Shown: positions 10,507-19,291, numbered from the stretch's first letter. The stretch: 47,404 nucleotides of DNA from an uncultured Tenacibaculum sp. (GCA_938041625.1 CALISK010000159.1:1-47404); one strand, 5' to 3'. Numbers and translations are program-made. Notes: generated by a model from the sequence alone, not told the origin.

Positions 10507-10830
10507 ATGACCACCGAACAACCGAACTTAAATTACATAAAAGAATTATCTGGAGGAGATATTGAATTTGAAGAAAAAATGATTTCAATACTTAGAAAAG
10601 AGCTTCCAGAAGAAATTTTAGTATATAAAAAAGCTATAAAAAACGCAGATTTTAAAGAATCAGCAGAAATCGTTCATAAGATTAAACATAAAATTAGTAT
10701 TTTAGGCTTAGAAAAGTCATATGAATTTGCGGTTTCTCATGAAAAAGAACTCTTAGAAGAGCAGAAGGAGGGAAATGATAAGTTTATAGAATTATTAACT
10801 AGAATGTCTAATTTTTTAGACAAATTGTAA
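10507..10830 (+). CDS. Stand-alone HPt (histidine phosphotransfer) protein
   Basis: This 107-residue, largely helical protein carries the HPt motif HKIKHKISILG, with His57 as the likely phospho-acceptor. It fits the family pattern of a His followed by a Lys and then a Gly ten residues on. It lies between the kinase and the LytTR regulator with gaps of 5 and 14 bases, so all three are likely one transcript. Separate HPt proteins relay phosphate between receiver domains. Because this kinase has no fused receiver, the single-domain regulator at 7621 may be the other partner; that wiring is an inference. Confidence 0.88.
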   Translation: MTTEQPNLNYIKELSGGDIEFEEKMISILRKELPEEILVYKKAIKNADFKESAEIVHKIKHKISILGLEKSYEFAVSHEKELLEEQKEGNDKFIELLTRMSNFLDKL

Positions 10831-10844
10831 AATTTTCAAGGTAC

Positions 10845-11555
10845 ATGAATTGTTTAATTATCGACGATGAATCCGCTGCTAGAGCCATTGTTAATCAGCT
10901 ATGTAAAAATGAAGGGTCTTTAAATGTTTTAGAACAGTTTTCTAATGCTATAGGTGCTATAAAATATTTAAATCAGAATGAAGTAGATTTAATTTTTTTA
11001 GATATTCACATGCCAGATTTTACTGGTTTTGATTTAATTCAAACACTTAAGAATCCCCCAAGAGTAATTTTAACAACATCTGATAGTAAATTGGCTATAG
11101 ATGCTTTTGAGTATGATTGTATTGTAGATTATTTAGTAAAACCTATTAATCTTCCAAGATTTAAAAAAGCTGTAGATAAAGCAAGAAAATTTACTGTAGA
11201 AAATAATCAAGAAACTAAAGAAACAGCTGAATCAAAAGAGGAAGCTCAACAGTTATACATAAATATTGATAGGAGATTAATTAAAATAGAAATTCCAAGT
11301 ATTAACCTTGTAGAAGCAAAAGGGGATTATATTTTAATAAAAACCAAAGAAAAAAATTATACAGTACATTCTACGTTAAAAAAAATAGAAGAAAAACTAC
11401 CAAATGATCTATTTTTAAAAGTACACAGATCTTATGTAATCAATTTAAAAAGAATAATTGATATCGAAGATAATAGTGTTTTAATAGGAAAAGATGTAAT
11501 ACCAGTAAGTAGGTCTAATAGACCAGAATTAATGAAAAGATTAAACTTATTATAA
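10845..11555 (+). CDS. LytTR-family response regulator
   Basis: The 236-residue protein has an N-terminal receiver domain (IIDDESAAR acidic pocket, LIFLDIHMPDFTG phospho-acceptor, LTTSDS, VKPI) and a C-terminal LytTR DNA-binding domain (EAKGDYILIKT, TVHSTLKKIEEKLP, FLKVHRSYVINLKRI). It is probably a transcription factor controlled by the kinase and HPt protein encoded just upstream. It ends the signalling cluster, and the four-copy non-coding array begins about 100 bases downstream. Whether it controls that array is untested. Confidence 0.94.
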   Translation: MNCLIIDDESAARAIVNQLCKNEGSLNVLEQFSNAIGAIKYLNQNEVDLIFLDIHMPDFTGFDLIQTLKNPPRVILTTSDSKLAIDAFEYDCIVDYLVKPINLPRFKKAVDKARKFTVENNQETKETAESKEEAQQLYINIDRRLIKIEIPSINLVEAKGDYILIKTKEKNYTVHSTLKKIEEKLPNDLFLKVHRSYVINLKRIIDIEDNSVLIGKDVIPVSRSNRPELMKRLNLL

Positions 11556-11678
11556 AGCCAAAATTTAAATTTCACAAAAAACAATTCATCGATAGTTATA
11601 CTATACTTAATCTAACTTTAAGGGCAGTATATCTAATTGATCTTTTAAAAAAATGATTGTCGTCTACATTTGTAGCAT

Positions 11679-11799
11679 AGTTAGTTTTTTAAAGTTTTGT
11701 TTTTTTTCATTTTTTACAATCCCCAATTCAAAAATGAAGTTTTTAGATTTATTTGGTTGATAAATATAAACCTCTTACAACTTCGTAAGAGGTTTTTTT
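11679..11799 (+). ncRNA. Candidate small RNA, array copy 1
   Basis: A TACATTTG box at 11665-11672 could be the -7 element, although no well-spaced -33 element is seen. Hairpin TTCATTTTT/AAAAATGAA (706-714 with 730-738 of 11xxx) has CCCC in its loop. The conserved core follows at 11745-11761. The terminator CCTCTTAC/GTAAGAGG (11771-11778 with 11785-11792) is followed by seven T. The transcript start is estimated. Confidence 0.7.
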
Positions 11800-11998
11800 A
11801 TTCTCCTAATTTTTTTCATTTTATTGTTTATTTACAATAAAATGAAATTGTGCTTATACACATGTTATCAGATAAACTGAATCATTTTTAAAATTTTAAA
11901 ATAGCTTGTCGATTAAAATAGTCTTTTAGTCTATATACTTGTAATGTTGTGTCGAATGTATTGATATAAAGTTTGTTAACTAAGTATCTTTACATGGT

Positions 11999-12140
11999 AG
12001 ATAGTTTAAAAATTAAAAAGTATATAAAAGTTTGTTTTTTTCATTATTTGAACCCCAATTAATAATAATTGAAGGTTTTTTTAGATTTATTTGGTTGATT
12101 AAAAACCCTCTTACATGTTTTGTAAGAGGGTTTTATTTTT
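11999..12140 (+). ncRNA. Candidate small RNA, array copy 2
   Basis: A TATCTTTA box at 11985-11992 has a TTG 21 bases upstream, which fits Bacteroidota promoter spacing. Hairpin TTCATTATT/AATAATTGAA (12040-12048 with 12064-12073, one bulge) again exposes a CCCCAA loop. The core is at 12083-12099. The terminator has a perfect 14-bp stem (AAAACCCTCTTACA at 12102-12115, loop of five, partner at 12121-12134) and a T-rich tail. Confidence 0.75.
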
Positions 12141-12250
12141 GTCTTATTTTTTTATAATTAATGGTTTACGTTTTATCTACTCATGTTTGTATTTCATCTA
12201 TATTGATATGTCGAATAACGATTTTTGAAAAAAGAACTAAGAAGCAGTAG

Positions 12251-12258
12251 TATCTTTG
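12251..12258 (+). promoter_or_regulatory. TAnnTTTG promoter box of array copy 3
   Basis: TATCTTTG matches the Bacteroidota -7 consensus. The bases after it are identical in copies 3 and 4 through TTAAG. A TTTTTG lies 23 bases upstream, slightly longer than the usual 19-21. A TTTTT tract sits at the similar place in copy 4. Confidence 0.65.
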
Positions 12259-12264
12259 AAGTGT

Positions 12265-12440
12265 AATTAAGTTTAAGAAAATAGTTCGTTATTATATAAA
12301 AGAGTGTAACTTAAAATACACTCGAAAAAATTTTCATTTTTGAAATCTCAACGATATTAGGTTGTAGATTTTTAGATTTATTTGGTTGATTAATAGAAAA
12401 GCCCTTTTGTGTCCCCAATGCGAAAGGGTTTTTCCTTTTT
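12265..12440 (+). ncRNA. Candidate small RNA, array copy 3
   Basis: This copy has three hairpins. The first is GAGTGTA/TACACTC (12302-12308 with 12317-12323). The second is AATCTCAAC paired with GTTGTAGATT (12344-12352 with 12361-12370, one bulge). The core follows at 12374-12390, then a terminator CCCTTTTG/CGAAAGGG (12402-12409 with 12421-12428) with a T tail. The terminator loop contains CCCCAA, which copies 1 and 2 carry in their upstream hairpin loop. Confidence 0.75.
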
Positions 12441-12565
12441 TATTTTTATTTATGTTTTAATATGTTTGTTTATAGTGGTTTACAGTTCGTCGATTCATAT
12501 TTGCATTTAATCTATGTTTAGATGCTGAGTAACGATTTTTAAATAAGATAAATAAGAAGCTGTAG

Positions 12566-12573
12566 TATCTTTG
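12566..12573 (+). promoter_or_regulatory. TAnnTTTG promoter box of array copy 4
   Basis: TATCTTTG lies in the same context as in copy 3, with about 20 bases shared around the box. The equivalent -33 region has TTTTTAAA in place of TTTTTGAAA, so this promoter may be weaker. Confidence 0.6.
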
Positions 12574-12579
12574 AAGTGT

Positions 12580-12745
12580 AATTAAGATCAAAAAATAGTT
12601 TTAAAAAAATAGAGAGTTTATTTTAAAAATACTCTCAAAAGAGTTTTCATTTTTTAGAAATCTCCACACACTATGGAGATTTTTTAGATTTATTTGGTTG
12701 ATTAAAAAATCCTTCTGTATCTCAATACATTAGGATTTTTATTTA
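12580..12745 (+). ncRNA. Candidate small RNA, array copy 4
   Basis: The layout matches copy 3. Hairpin one is GAGAGT/ACTCTC (12612-12617 with 12631-12636). Hairpin two is a perfect AAATCTCCA/TGGAGATTT (12658-12666 with 12674-12682). The core is at 12686-12702. The terminator is AAAAATCCT-TGTAT paired with ATACA-AGGATTTTT (12705-12740) with a 2x2 internal loop. Compared with copy 3, both arms of hairpin one have changed while pairing is kept. Confidence 0.75.
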
Positions 12746-12760
12746 AAAAAAATACAAGGT

Positions 12761-14305
12761 TTAGTTTTTTTCTTTAATAATTTCAGAAATAGTTTTATTC
12801 TGTATTTTACTTTGTAACCATGATAAGATATCTAAATATAAAAAAGCTCTTTTTTCATAAGGATGGTTTTCAAATATATGCAAACGAGTATAAATTTTTT
12901 TAAATTCTTTTTTAAATTCATGAGGATATAAATCACCTAACGAACGAATAGATTCAATAAAAACTTTCTGAACTTCTTGTAAATTTTCCATTTTGAGAAG
13001 AAATTTATAAGTCTCTTTAAATTGACGTTCTAAATGATAATCTAAACCACATTCATAATGAGCTATTAAATTTAAAATTCTAGCAAAACATTGTAAATCC
13101 TCTCCAACATATAATTTTTTAGCATTAATAATTTTAGATAAATATTCAATGCACATTTTATTATTTCCCATACCAAAATAGAGACAAGCTATTTTATAGT
13201 AAAAACGAATAATATGATGTTTATCTAAAAGGTAATGATATGAATTAATTTGATCATTAATTATAGGAATAAGATACTCGCCTTCTTTAAAAGTACCATC
13301 AATAAAATGTTTATGTAATTTATTTGCATATAAATATTGAAAGATTAATATTTCAGTATTACTATTTTTTACAACTGCGTTATTTTCTATTTCCTGTTCA
13401 AATAAAATCAATTCATTATTAAACTCTTTTTTATTACGAATGAAAAAAAGAGATTCTAAAAAATAATTATAACCTTTTAAATAAAAAACAGGATTAATTG
13501 CAATCATTTTTGGGTGTTTTCTAAATAAATTCACCCATTTAGAAGCATATTTATAGCCATGTAAAAAATTTTGAGTTAAAAAACAACGCCATAAATTTGC
13601 TTTATATAACCACAATCGTTCTCTAAAGCCTAATTTAGAATAATCAAAGATTGGAAGATTTGTTTTAAAATAATCATTTATTTTTTGAAGTTCATGATCA
13701 TTTCTTGCGTATCCTATTTTTAATAAAATTCCATATAATTGTAATGAAAGGTTAGATAATTTACTGGTAATTACATTTTGTTCACTTAATATTTTAGCTT
13801 CATTAGTTAATGCATCAGCTCTGGTACTAATACTTCTAGTAATGTATTGACTTTCAATTATTTTTTCTAATTCAACTATTTCATAAGCAACATTTTTTTC
13901 CTCATTTTCAATAGCCATTGTTTTGGCTTTTTCTAATAATTTTAAACTCTGTTTATACAATCCTTTTTGGTATAACACCGTTGCAAAATCTAACTGTTCT
14001 CTTATTTGAACTCTAATATTTTTATGTATAGGGTTCATTCGTAAACTAATTAATAGTTGTTTATAAAGATGTGCTTTTAAATTAGAAAGCTGCTGTTTAC
14101 TAACAATACCATTCTTAATAATTACTTTTTCATCATATTTTTTTTGTTTCTCTAAAAACTTAAAAAGAGAAAAAAACTTAGCATCAGTATTACCAACCAA
14201 TCTACCAACATATAAATTGAACTGACGTTTTTCAGATTTTGTTAAAGATTTAATTAATATAAATAAAGTATCGCTATGTTGATTAGCTTTTGTAAAATTA
14301 TTCAT
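12761..14305 (-). CDS. Hypothetical helical-repeat protein
   Basis: This 514-residue protein starts MNNFTKANQHSDTLFILIKSLTKSEKRQFNLY and has no signal peptide or membrane segment. It looks mostly alpha-helical, with TPR-like stretches such as ATVLYQKGLYKQSLKLLEKAK and KIACLYFGMGNNKMCIEYLSKI, so it is probably a cytosolic scaffold or protein-binding protein. I do not recognise a specific family. The gene is divergent from leuA, with 132 bases between them, and its stop codon lies 16 bases from the last array terminator. Codon use and base composition look like the neighbours. Confidence 0.8.
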   Translation of the reverse strand: MNNFTKANQHSDTLFILIKSLTKSEKRQFNLYVGRLVGNTDAKFFSLFKFLEKQKKYDEKVIIKNGIVSKQQLSNLKAHLYKQLLISLRMNPIHKNIRVQIREQLDFATVLYQKGLYKQSLKLLEKAKTMAIENEEKNVAYEIVELEKIIESQYITRSISTRADALTNEAKILSEQNVITSKLSNLSLQLYGILLKIGYARNDHELQKINDYFKTNLPIFDYSKLGFRERLWLYKANLWRCFLTQNFLHGYKYASKWVNLFRKHPKMIAINPVFYLKGYNYFLESLFFIRNKKEFNNELILFEQEIENNAVVKNSNTEILIFQYLYANKLHKHFIDGTFKEGEYLIPIINDQINSYHYLLDKHHIIRFYYKIACLYFGMGNNKMCIEYLSKIINAKKLYVGEDLQCFARILNLIAHYECGLDYHLERQFKETYKFLLKMENLQEVQKVFIESIRSLGDLYPHEFKKEFKKIYTRLHIFENHPYEKRAFLYLDILSWLQSKIQNKTISEIIKEKN

Positions 14306-14347
14306 TTTAAAGCGCTGTGTATCAGTGTTTTTTAATTGTTTTTTTTT

Positions 14348-14410
14348 CGATAGATATCGTAAGAAGTAATTTAAAGATCTATACTTCTATAAAGCCAATA
14401 TATACATTTG
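14348..14410 (+). promoter_or_regulatory. leuA upstream region: TAnnTTTG box and two inverted repeats
   Basis: TACATTTG at 14403-14410 matches the Bacteroidota -7 element 28 bases before leuA. Upstream are CGAT-N4-ATCG (14348-14359) and AGAAGTA-N13-TACTTCT (14362-14368 with 14382-14388), which could be operator sites. No -33 TTG is visible at the right distance and no leucine-rich leader peptide was found. Confidence 0.4.
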
Positions 14411-14437
14411 AATTATAATGACAATTAATTAGGAATA

Positions 14438-15613
14438 ATGAATGCAAACAAAATTCAAATTTTTGATACGACTTTACGTGATGGAGAGCAAGTACCAGGT
14501 TGTAAGTTAGACACTAAGCAAAAGTTAATTATTGCTGAACGTTTAGATATGTTGGGAGTAGATATTATTGAAGCTGGCTTTCCTGTTTCTAGTCCAGGAG
14601 ATTTTACTTCTGTAAATGAAATTTCAAAATTAGTAAAAAGAGCCACAGTTTGCGGATTAACAAGAGCGGTAGAAAAAGATATTAAAGTAGCAGCAGAAGC
14701 TCTTAAATACGCAAAGAAACCAAGAATTCATACAGGAATAGGAACAAGTGCATCTCATATAAAGTATAAATTTAAAAGTACAGAAGAAAAAGTTATAGAA
14801 AGAGCTAAGAATGCAGTTTCATATGCCAAAAAATTTGTTGAAGATGTAGAGTTTTATGCTGAAGATGCAGGAAGAACAGATAATGAATTTTTAGCTAAAA
14901 TATGTGAAGAAGCAATAAAGTCAGGAGCAACTGTTTTAAATATTCCTGATACTACCGGGTATTGTCTTCCTGAAGAATATGGTGCAAAAATTAATTATTT
15001 GAAGGAGAATGTGAAAGGAATAGATGGTATAATTCTTTCATGCCATTGCCATAACGATTTAGGGTTAGCAACAGCCAATTCTATTGCAGGGGCAATTAAC
15101 GGAGCTCGACAAATTGAATGTACAATTAATGGAATAGGAGAGAGAGCAGGAAATACAGCCTTAGAAGAAGTCGTCATGATTTTAAAACAACATCCGTATC
15201 TTAATTTACAAACGGATATTAACACAAAACTATTATACGATACAAGTTTAATGGTAAGAGAGAAAATGGGAATGCCTGTACAACCGAATAAAGCAATTGT
15301 AGGTGCAAACGCTTTTGCACATAGCTCAGGAATTCATCAAGACGGAGTTATAAAAAATAGAGAAACCTATGAAATTATTAATCCCATAGAAGTAGGAGTA
15401 ACTGAAAGTGCTATTGTATTAACAGCAAGAAGTGGTAGAGCTGCATTGGCCTATAGAGCTAAAAAGATTGGATATGAATTAACTAAAATTCAATTAGATA
15501 AAGCATATCTAACATTTTTACAGTTTGCAGATAAACAAAAGGAAGTGATAGATGAAGATATTCATTTAATAATGAAAAAAGTAAGTAAAATATCTAAAAT
15601 AGCAATTGCATGA
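14438..15613 (+). CDS. leuA: 2-isopropylmalate synthase, short form
   Basis: The enzyme condenses acetyl-CoA with 2-oxoisovalerate, the first committed step of leucine synthesis. The 391-residue protein shows the DRE-TIM hallmark [14 protein letters not shown] at the N-terminus, the metal-binding HCHNDLG motif and [13 protein letters not shown]. It is shorter than the roughly 520-residue classical enzyme because it stops after the catalytic and linker parts, with no room for the C-terminal LeuA regulatory domain that binds leucine. Homocitrate or citramalate synthase is possible by sequence alone. Translational overlap with leuC and the following leuD and leuB make LeuA the best call. Confidence 0.9.
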   Translation: MNANKIQIFDTTLRDGEQVPGCKLDTKQKLIIAERLDMLGVDIIEAGFPVSSPGDFTSVNEISKLVKRATVCGLTRAVEKDIKVAAEALKYAKKPRIHTGIGTSASHIKYKFKSTEEKVIERAKNAVSYAKKFVEDVEFYAEDAGRTDNEFLAKICEEAIKSGATVLNIPDTTGYCLPEEYGAKINYLKENVKGIDGIILSCHCHNDLGLATANSIAGAINGARQIECTINGIGERAGNTALEEVVMILKQHPYLNLQTDINTKLLYDTSLMVREKMGMPVQPNKAIVGANAFAHSSGIHQDGVIKNRETYEIINPIEVGVTESAIVLTARSGRAALAYRAKKIGYELTKIQLDKAYLTFLQFADKQKEVIDEDIHLIMKKVSKISKIAIA

Positions 15614-16995
15614 TGGCAAAAACATTATTTGATAAGGTTTGGGATGCTCATGTGGTAGATCGTATCGAAAACGGACCTCAAATTTTATATATAGATAAGC
15701 ATTTAATTCATGAAGTTACGAGTCCGCAAGCTTTTAATGAATTAAAAGAACGTGGAATTCCTGTTGCACATCCAGAAAAAATTATAGCTACTGCAGATCA
15801 TAATACGCCTACAAAAGATCAGCATTTACCAGTAAAAGATATATTATCTAGAAATCAATTAAAACAATTAGGAGAAAACTGTAAAGAACATAATATTACT
15901 TTATACAACCTAGGACATAAGTATAATGGAATAGTACATGTTATTGCCCCAGAATTAGGAATTACACAACCAGGATTAACAATGGTATGTGGTGATAGTC
16001 ATACTTCTACGCACGGAGCATTTGGAGCTATTGCATTTGGTATTGGTACGAGTCAAGTAGCTCAAGTATTTGCAAGTCAATGTTTATTAATTCAAAAACC
16101 TAAAAGTTTACGAGTACATGTAAATGGAAAGTTAAAGAAAGGAGTACTACCTAAAGATGTTATATTATATATAATTTCAAAACTAGGGACGAATTCAGGA
16201 ACGGGCTATTTCTGTGAGTATGCAGGAAATGTCTTTGAAGAAATGTCTATGGAAGGTCGTATGACAGTTTGTAATATGAGTATAGAAATGGGAGCAAGAG
16301 GAGGAATGATTGCACCAGATGAAACAACATTTGAATATATAAAGGGAAAGGAATTTGCTCCCAAAGGAATAGGTTTAGAAGAGAAGATAACTTATTGGAA
16401 AACATTAAAAACAGATGAAGAAGCCAATTTTGATAAAGAGTTTTTTTTAGATGCTGAAGATATAGCACCAATGCTTACTTATGGAACAAATCCAGGTATG
16501 GGGATAAAAATAAATGAAACAATTCCTGTAGAAAATAATGATTCCTTTGAGCAATCATTAGCATACATGAATTTTCAGAAAGGAAAAAAATTAATAAATA
16601 CACCAGTAAATTTTGTTTTCATTGGCAGCTGTACCAACTCTAGAATTGAAGATTTTAGAGTAGCTGCCAATTATATAAAGGGAAAGCAAAAAGCATCGAA
16701 TGTAAATGCTTGGTTAGTGCCTGGTTCACAACAAGTAGTAAAGCAAATAAAAGAAGAAGGATTGCAAACGATTTTTGAAGAAGCTGGTTTTGAATTACGT
16801 CAACCAGGTTGCTCAGCATGTTTAGCAATGAATGAAGATAAAATACCAGAAGGAGAATATTGTGTTTCTACATCAAATAGAAATTTTGAAGGACGGCAAG
16901 GTCAAGGAGCGCGCACTATTTTAGCGAGCCCCTTGGTTGCAGCCGTAACAGCTATAGAAGGAAAAATAGTAGACATTACAAAACAGTTAAATTAA
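15610..16995 (+). CDS. leuC: 3-isopropylmalate dehydratase large subunit
   Basis: The 461-residue aconitase-family subunit isomerises 2- to 3-isopropylmalate together with LeuD. Visible hallmarks are the ATADHNTPT region, [15 protein letters not shown], and the 4Fe-4S ligand cysteines in GSCTNSR and GCSACLAMN. The length is normal for LeuC. The start ATG overlaps the leuA stop as ATGA, and a second ATG follows immediately, so the start could be either codon. The overlap indicates translational coupling. The enzyme is cytosolic and oxygen-sensitive through its cluster. Confidence 0.97.
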   Translation: MMAKTLFDKVWDAHVVDRIENGPQILYIDKHLIHEVTSPQAFNELKERGIPVAHPEKIIATADHNTPTKDQHLPVKDILSRNQLKQLGENCKEHNITLYNLGHKYNGIVHVIAPELGITQPGLTMVCGDSHTSTHGAFGAIAFGIGTSQVAQVFASQCLLIQKPKSLRVHVNGKLKKGVLPKDVILYIISKLGTNSGTGYFCEYAGNVFEEMSMEGRMTVCNMSIEMGARGGMIAPDETTFEYIKGKEFAPKGIGLEEKITYWKTLKTDEEANFDKEFFLDAEDIAPMLTYGTNPGMGIKINETIPVENNDSFEQSLAYMNFQKGKKLINTPVNFVFIGSCTNSRIEDFRVAANYIKGKQKASNVNAWLVPGSQQVVKQIKEEGLQTIFEEAGFELRQPGCSACLAMNEDKIPEGEYCVSTSNRNFEGRQGQGARTILASPLVAAVTAIEGKIVDITKQLN

Positions 16996-16997
16996 AT

Positions 16998-17576
16998 ATG
17001 GAAAAATTTGTAAAACTATCAGATACAGGTATTCCGTTATCCATTGAAAATATAGATACTGATCAAATAATACCTGCTCGATTTTTAAAAGCAACAGATA
17101 AAAAAGGATTTGGAGATAATGTGTTTAGAGATTGGCGATTTCATAAAGATGGAAGTGTTAATGAAGAATTTATCTTAAATAATAAAAAGTACGAAGGAGC
17201 AATTTTAGTTGCAGGTAATAATTTTGGTTGTGGTTCTAGTAGAGAACATGCAGCATGGGCATTAGCAGGTTATGGATTTAGAGTAATAATAAGTAGTTTT
17301 TTTGCAGATATTTTTAAAGAAAATGCATTAAATAACGGTATTCTACCTATTCAAATTAATGCTAAAGTTTTAGAGTTGTTATTACAGAAAATAAAAAACA
17401 ATCCAACTACCAAATTAACCATAGATTTAGAAGAACAAGAATTAATAACTCCTTTAGGAAATATAGAGTTTGAAATTAACCCCTATAAAAAACTATGTTT
17501 ATTAAATGGGTATGATGATATTGATTTTTTAGTAAGTAAGAAAAAAGAAATAGAAGCTTTTGAAGCTTCATTATAA
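16998..17576 (+). CDS. leuD: 3-isopropylmalate dehydratase small subunit
   Basis: The 192-residue swivel-domain partner of LeuC has the family motifs [12 protein letters not shown] and [16 protein letters not shown], and its length is typical. It starts two bases after the leuC stop, so the two subunits are made from one message. Together they form the heterodimeric isomerase of the leucine pathway. Confidence 0.97.
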   Translation: MEKFVKLSDTGIPLSIENIDTDQIIPARFLKATDKKGFGDNVFRDWRFHKDGSVNEEFILNNKKYEGAILVAGNNFGCGSSREHAAWALAGYGFRVIISSFFADIFKENALNNGILPIQINAKVLELLLQKIKNNPTTKLTIDLEEQELITPLGNIEFEINPYKKLCLLNGYDDIDFLVSKKKEIEAFEASL

Positions 17577-17585
17577 AAAATAATA

Positions 17586-18701
17586 ATGAAATTTAATATA
17601 ACTACCATTCCTGGTGATGGAATCGGACCTGAGGTACTTCATCAGGCAAAAAAGGCATTAAAAGCAATAGAAGAAGTATATGATCATACTTTTATATATG
17701 ATGAAAAGTTAATGGGAGCTTGTGCTATAGATAAATTAGGAACTCCTTTACCAGATGAAACTATTTTATCATGTAAAAAAAGCGATGCAATTTTGTTTGG
17801 AGCAATTGGAGATCCAAAGTATGATAATGATCCATCGGCAAAAGTAAGACCAGAACAAGGCTTATTAAAATTACGAAAAGAATTAGGGTTGTTTTGTAAT
17901 GTAAGACCTGTTAAAGCGTATGAACAGTTAATTGAAAATTCACCTTTAAAAAAAAATATAATTCAAGGTACAGATATTGAAATATATAGAGAATTAACAG
18001 GAGGAATTTATTTTGGAATAAAACAATTAAGTGATGATGAAAAAATTGCTTTTGATGGTTGTTCGTATTCTGTAGAAGAAATAGAAAGAGTTGCACATTT
18101 AGCATTTAAATCTGCTCAAAAGAGAAGAAAAAAAGTAACATTAGTAGATAAAGCCAATGTTTTAGAAACTTCTAGATTATGGAGGAAAACAATTACTAAT
18201 TTATCGAAACAGTATTCAGATGTAAAAATTGATTATATGTTTGTAGATAATGCAGCAATGCAATTAATTTTAAATCCCAAACAGTTTGATGTAATATTGA
18301 CTGAAAACCTTTTTGGAGATATACTTTCAGATGAAGCTAGTGTAATAGGTGGATCTATAGGAATGTTAGCTTCAGCTTCTATAGGAAAAGAAAATGCCTT
18401 ATTTGAACCTATTCATGGTTCTTATCCAGAAGGGAAAGGGAAAAATATAGCGAATCCTTTAGCCTCAATTTTATCGGTAGCTTTGCTTTTAAAGCATTTA
18501 GCATTATATAAAGAAGCAGAAGCAATAGAACGAGCAGTAGATAAATCACTAGAACTAGGAATAACTACACAAGATATTGATTCTAAAAAAGATTTTGGAA
18601 CTTCTGAAGTAGGTGATTTTATAGTTGATTATATTCATAATCAAGAAGATAATAATCTTAACTTTCAAAATATACATATGGGGCAAAGTACCATTATATA
18701 A
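17586..18701 (+). CDS. leuB: 3-isopropylmalate dehydrogenase
   Basis: The 371-residue enzyme oxidises and decarboxylates 3-isopropylmalate with NAD to the leucine keto acid. It shows the start TTIPGDGIGPEV, the substrate region AIGDPKYDN and RPEQGLLKLRKELGLFCNVRPV, YRELTGGIYFG, and the metal and NAD regions DNAAMQL, LFGDILSDEA and EPIHGSYPEGKGKNIANP. It is the last gene of the leuACDB operon, nine bases after leuD, and is followed by a strong bidirectional terminator. Confidence 0.97.
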   Translation: MKFNITTIPGDGIGPEVLHQAKKALKAIEEVYDHTFIYDEKLMGACAIDKLGTPLPDETILSCKKSDAILFGAIGDPKYDNDPSAKVRPEQGLLKLRKELGLFCNVRPVKAYEQLIENSPLKKNIIQGTDIEIYRELTGGIYFGIKQLSDDEKIAFDGCSYSVEEIERVAHLAFKSAQKRRKKVTLVDKANVLETSRLWRKTITNLSKQYSDVKIDYMFVDNAAMQLILNPKQFDVILTENLFGDILSDEASVIGGSIGMLASASIGKENALFEPIHGSYPEGKGKNIANPLASILSVALLLKHLALYKEAEAIERAVDKSLELGITTQDIDSKKDFGTSEVGDFIVDYIHNQEDNNLNFQNIHMGQSTII

Positions 18702-18726
18702 AAAAGAATAAAATGTATTTGTATAA

Positions 18727-18766
18727 AAAAATCATAGTTAATGAATAATTAACTATGATTTTTTTC
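18727..18766. terminator. Bidirectional terminator between leuB and the GNAT gene
   Basis: An AAAATCATAGTTAAT arm pairs with ATTAACTATGATTTTTT around a tiny loop, with A-runs on one side and T-runs on the other. It can therefore end both the leu operon and the convergent acetyltransferase transcript. It overlaps the last codons and stop of the GNAT gene. Confidence 0.85.
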
Positions 18767-19291
18767 TTTTACATAAAGTACACATACTTCAAGTTCTTTG
18801 TATTCTTTTAGTAAAGGATGCTTGAAAGTATTTTTTTTCTTCATGCCCAATTTTTCCATTACACGTTCAGATTTATCATTTATGATAGGGCAAATAGATT
18901 TTATAGTTTCTAATCCAATGGTATTAAAAGCAAAATCAAGACATTTTTTTGCACCTTCAGTAGCGTATCCTTTTCCCCATTCTTTTTGTGCCAATCTCCA
19001 TCCAATATCTACACAAGGTGTAAAATCAGCTTTAAAATTTTGTTCAGAAATTCCAATAAAACCAATAAACTCATTAGTTTCTAATATATCTACTGCAAAA
19101 TAGCAAAATCCGTTTTTAGAAAACTGATTTTTCATTTTGTCTACAAATTCCATTGTTTGTTCTTTACTTGGAATGTTTGGGAAAAATTCCATTACTTTCG
19201 GATCAGAATTAATTAAAAGCATCTTAGGTTTATCAGTATCTATCCAATTTCTAAAACCTAATCTTTCAGATGTAAAAAGATATTTTTCCAT
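18749..19291 (-). CDS. GNAT-family N-acetyltransferase (RimJ/RimL-like)
   Basis: The 180-residue protein starts MEKYLFTSERLGFRNW and has the RimJ/RimL-type GNAT layout: ERLGFRNWIDTDKPKM, IGFIGISEQNF, the acetyl-CoA-binding stretch WRLAQKEWGKGYATEGAKKCLDFAF, and IINDKSERVMEKLGM near the end. It would transfer an acetyl group from acetyl-CoA to an amine on a protein or small molecule; the substrate cannot be told. It is transcribed convergently with leuB and shares a terminator with it. Confidence 0.9.
   Translation of the reverse strand: MEKYLFTSERLGFRNWIDTDKPKMLLINSDPKVMEFFPNIPSKEQTMEFVDKMKNQFSKNGFCYFAVDILETNEFIGFIGISEQNFKADFTPCVDIGWRLAQKEWGKGYATEGAKKCLDFAFNTIGLETIKSICPIINDKSERVMEKLGMKKKNTFKHPLLKEYKELEVCVLYVKEKNHS

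Larger units (their letters stand above)
11640..12745 (+). repeat. Four-copy tandem array of a structured non-coding unit (period 291-338 bp)
   Basis: The 1.2-kb stretch between the LytTR gene and the minus-strand gene at 12761 has no credible long ORF. It holds four copies of the exact 17-base core AGATTTATTTGGTTGAT, at 11745, 12083, 12374 and 12686. Each copy is preceded by a hairpin and followed within 30 bases by a rho-independent terminator. Copies 2-4 continue identically as TTAA after the core. Copies 3 and 4 also share their promoter region. Stem sequences differ among copies but pairing is kept, which argues for RNA function. Confidence 0.85.

Noticed and set aside
11734-11760. Micro-peptides ending in FLDLFG encoded by the conserved core
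   Set aside because: Only copy 1 has an ATG in frame (MKFLDLFG). Copy 2 has just a TTG, and copies 3 and 4 lack a start close by. Exact identity also continues past the stop, so RNA function fits better. The peptide idea is not fully excluded.
11640-12745. CRISPR array
   Set aside because: There are only four repeats, 291-338 bp apart, each with its own promoter and terminator-like hairpin. Spacers of CRISPR size are absent.
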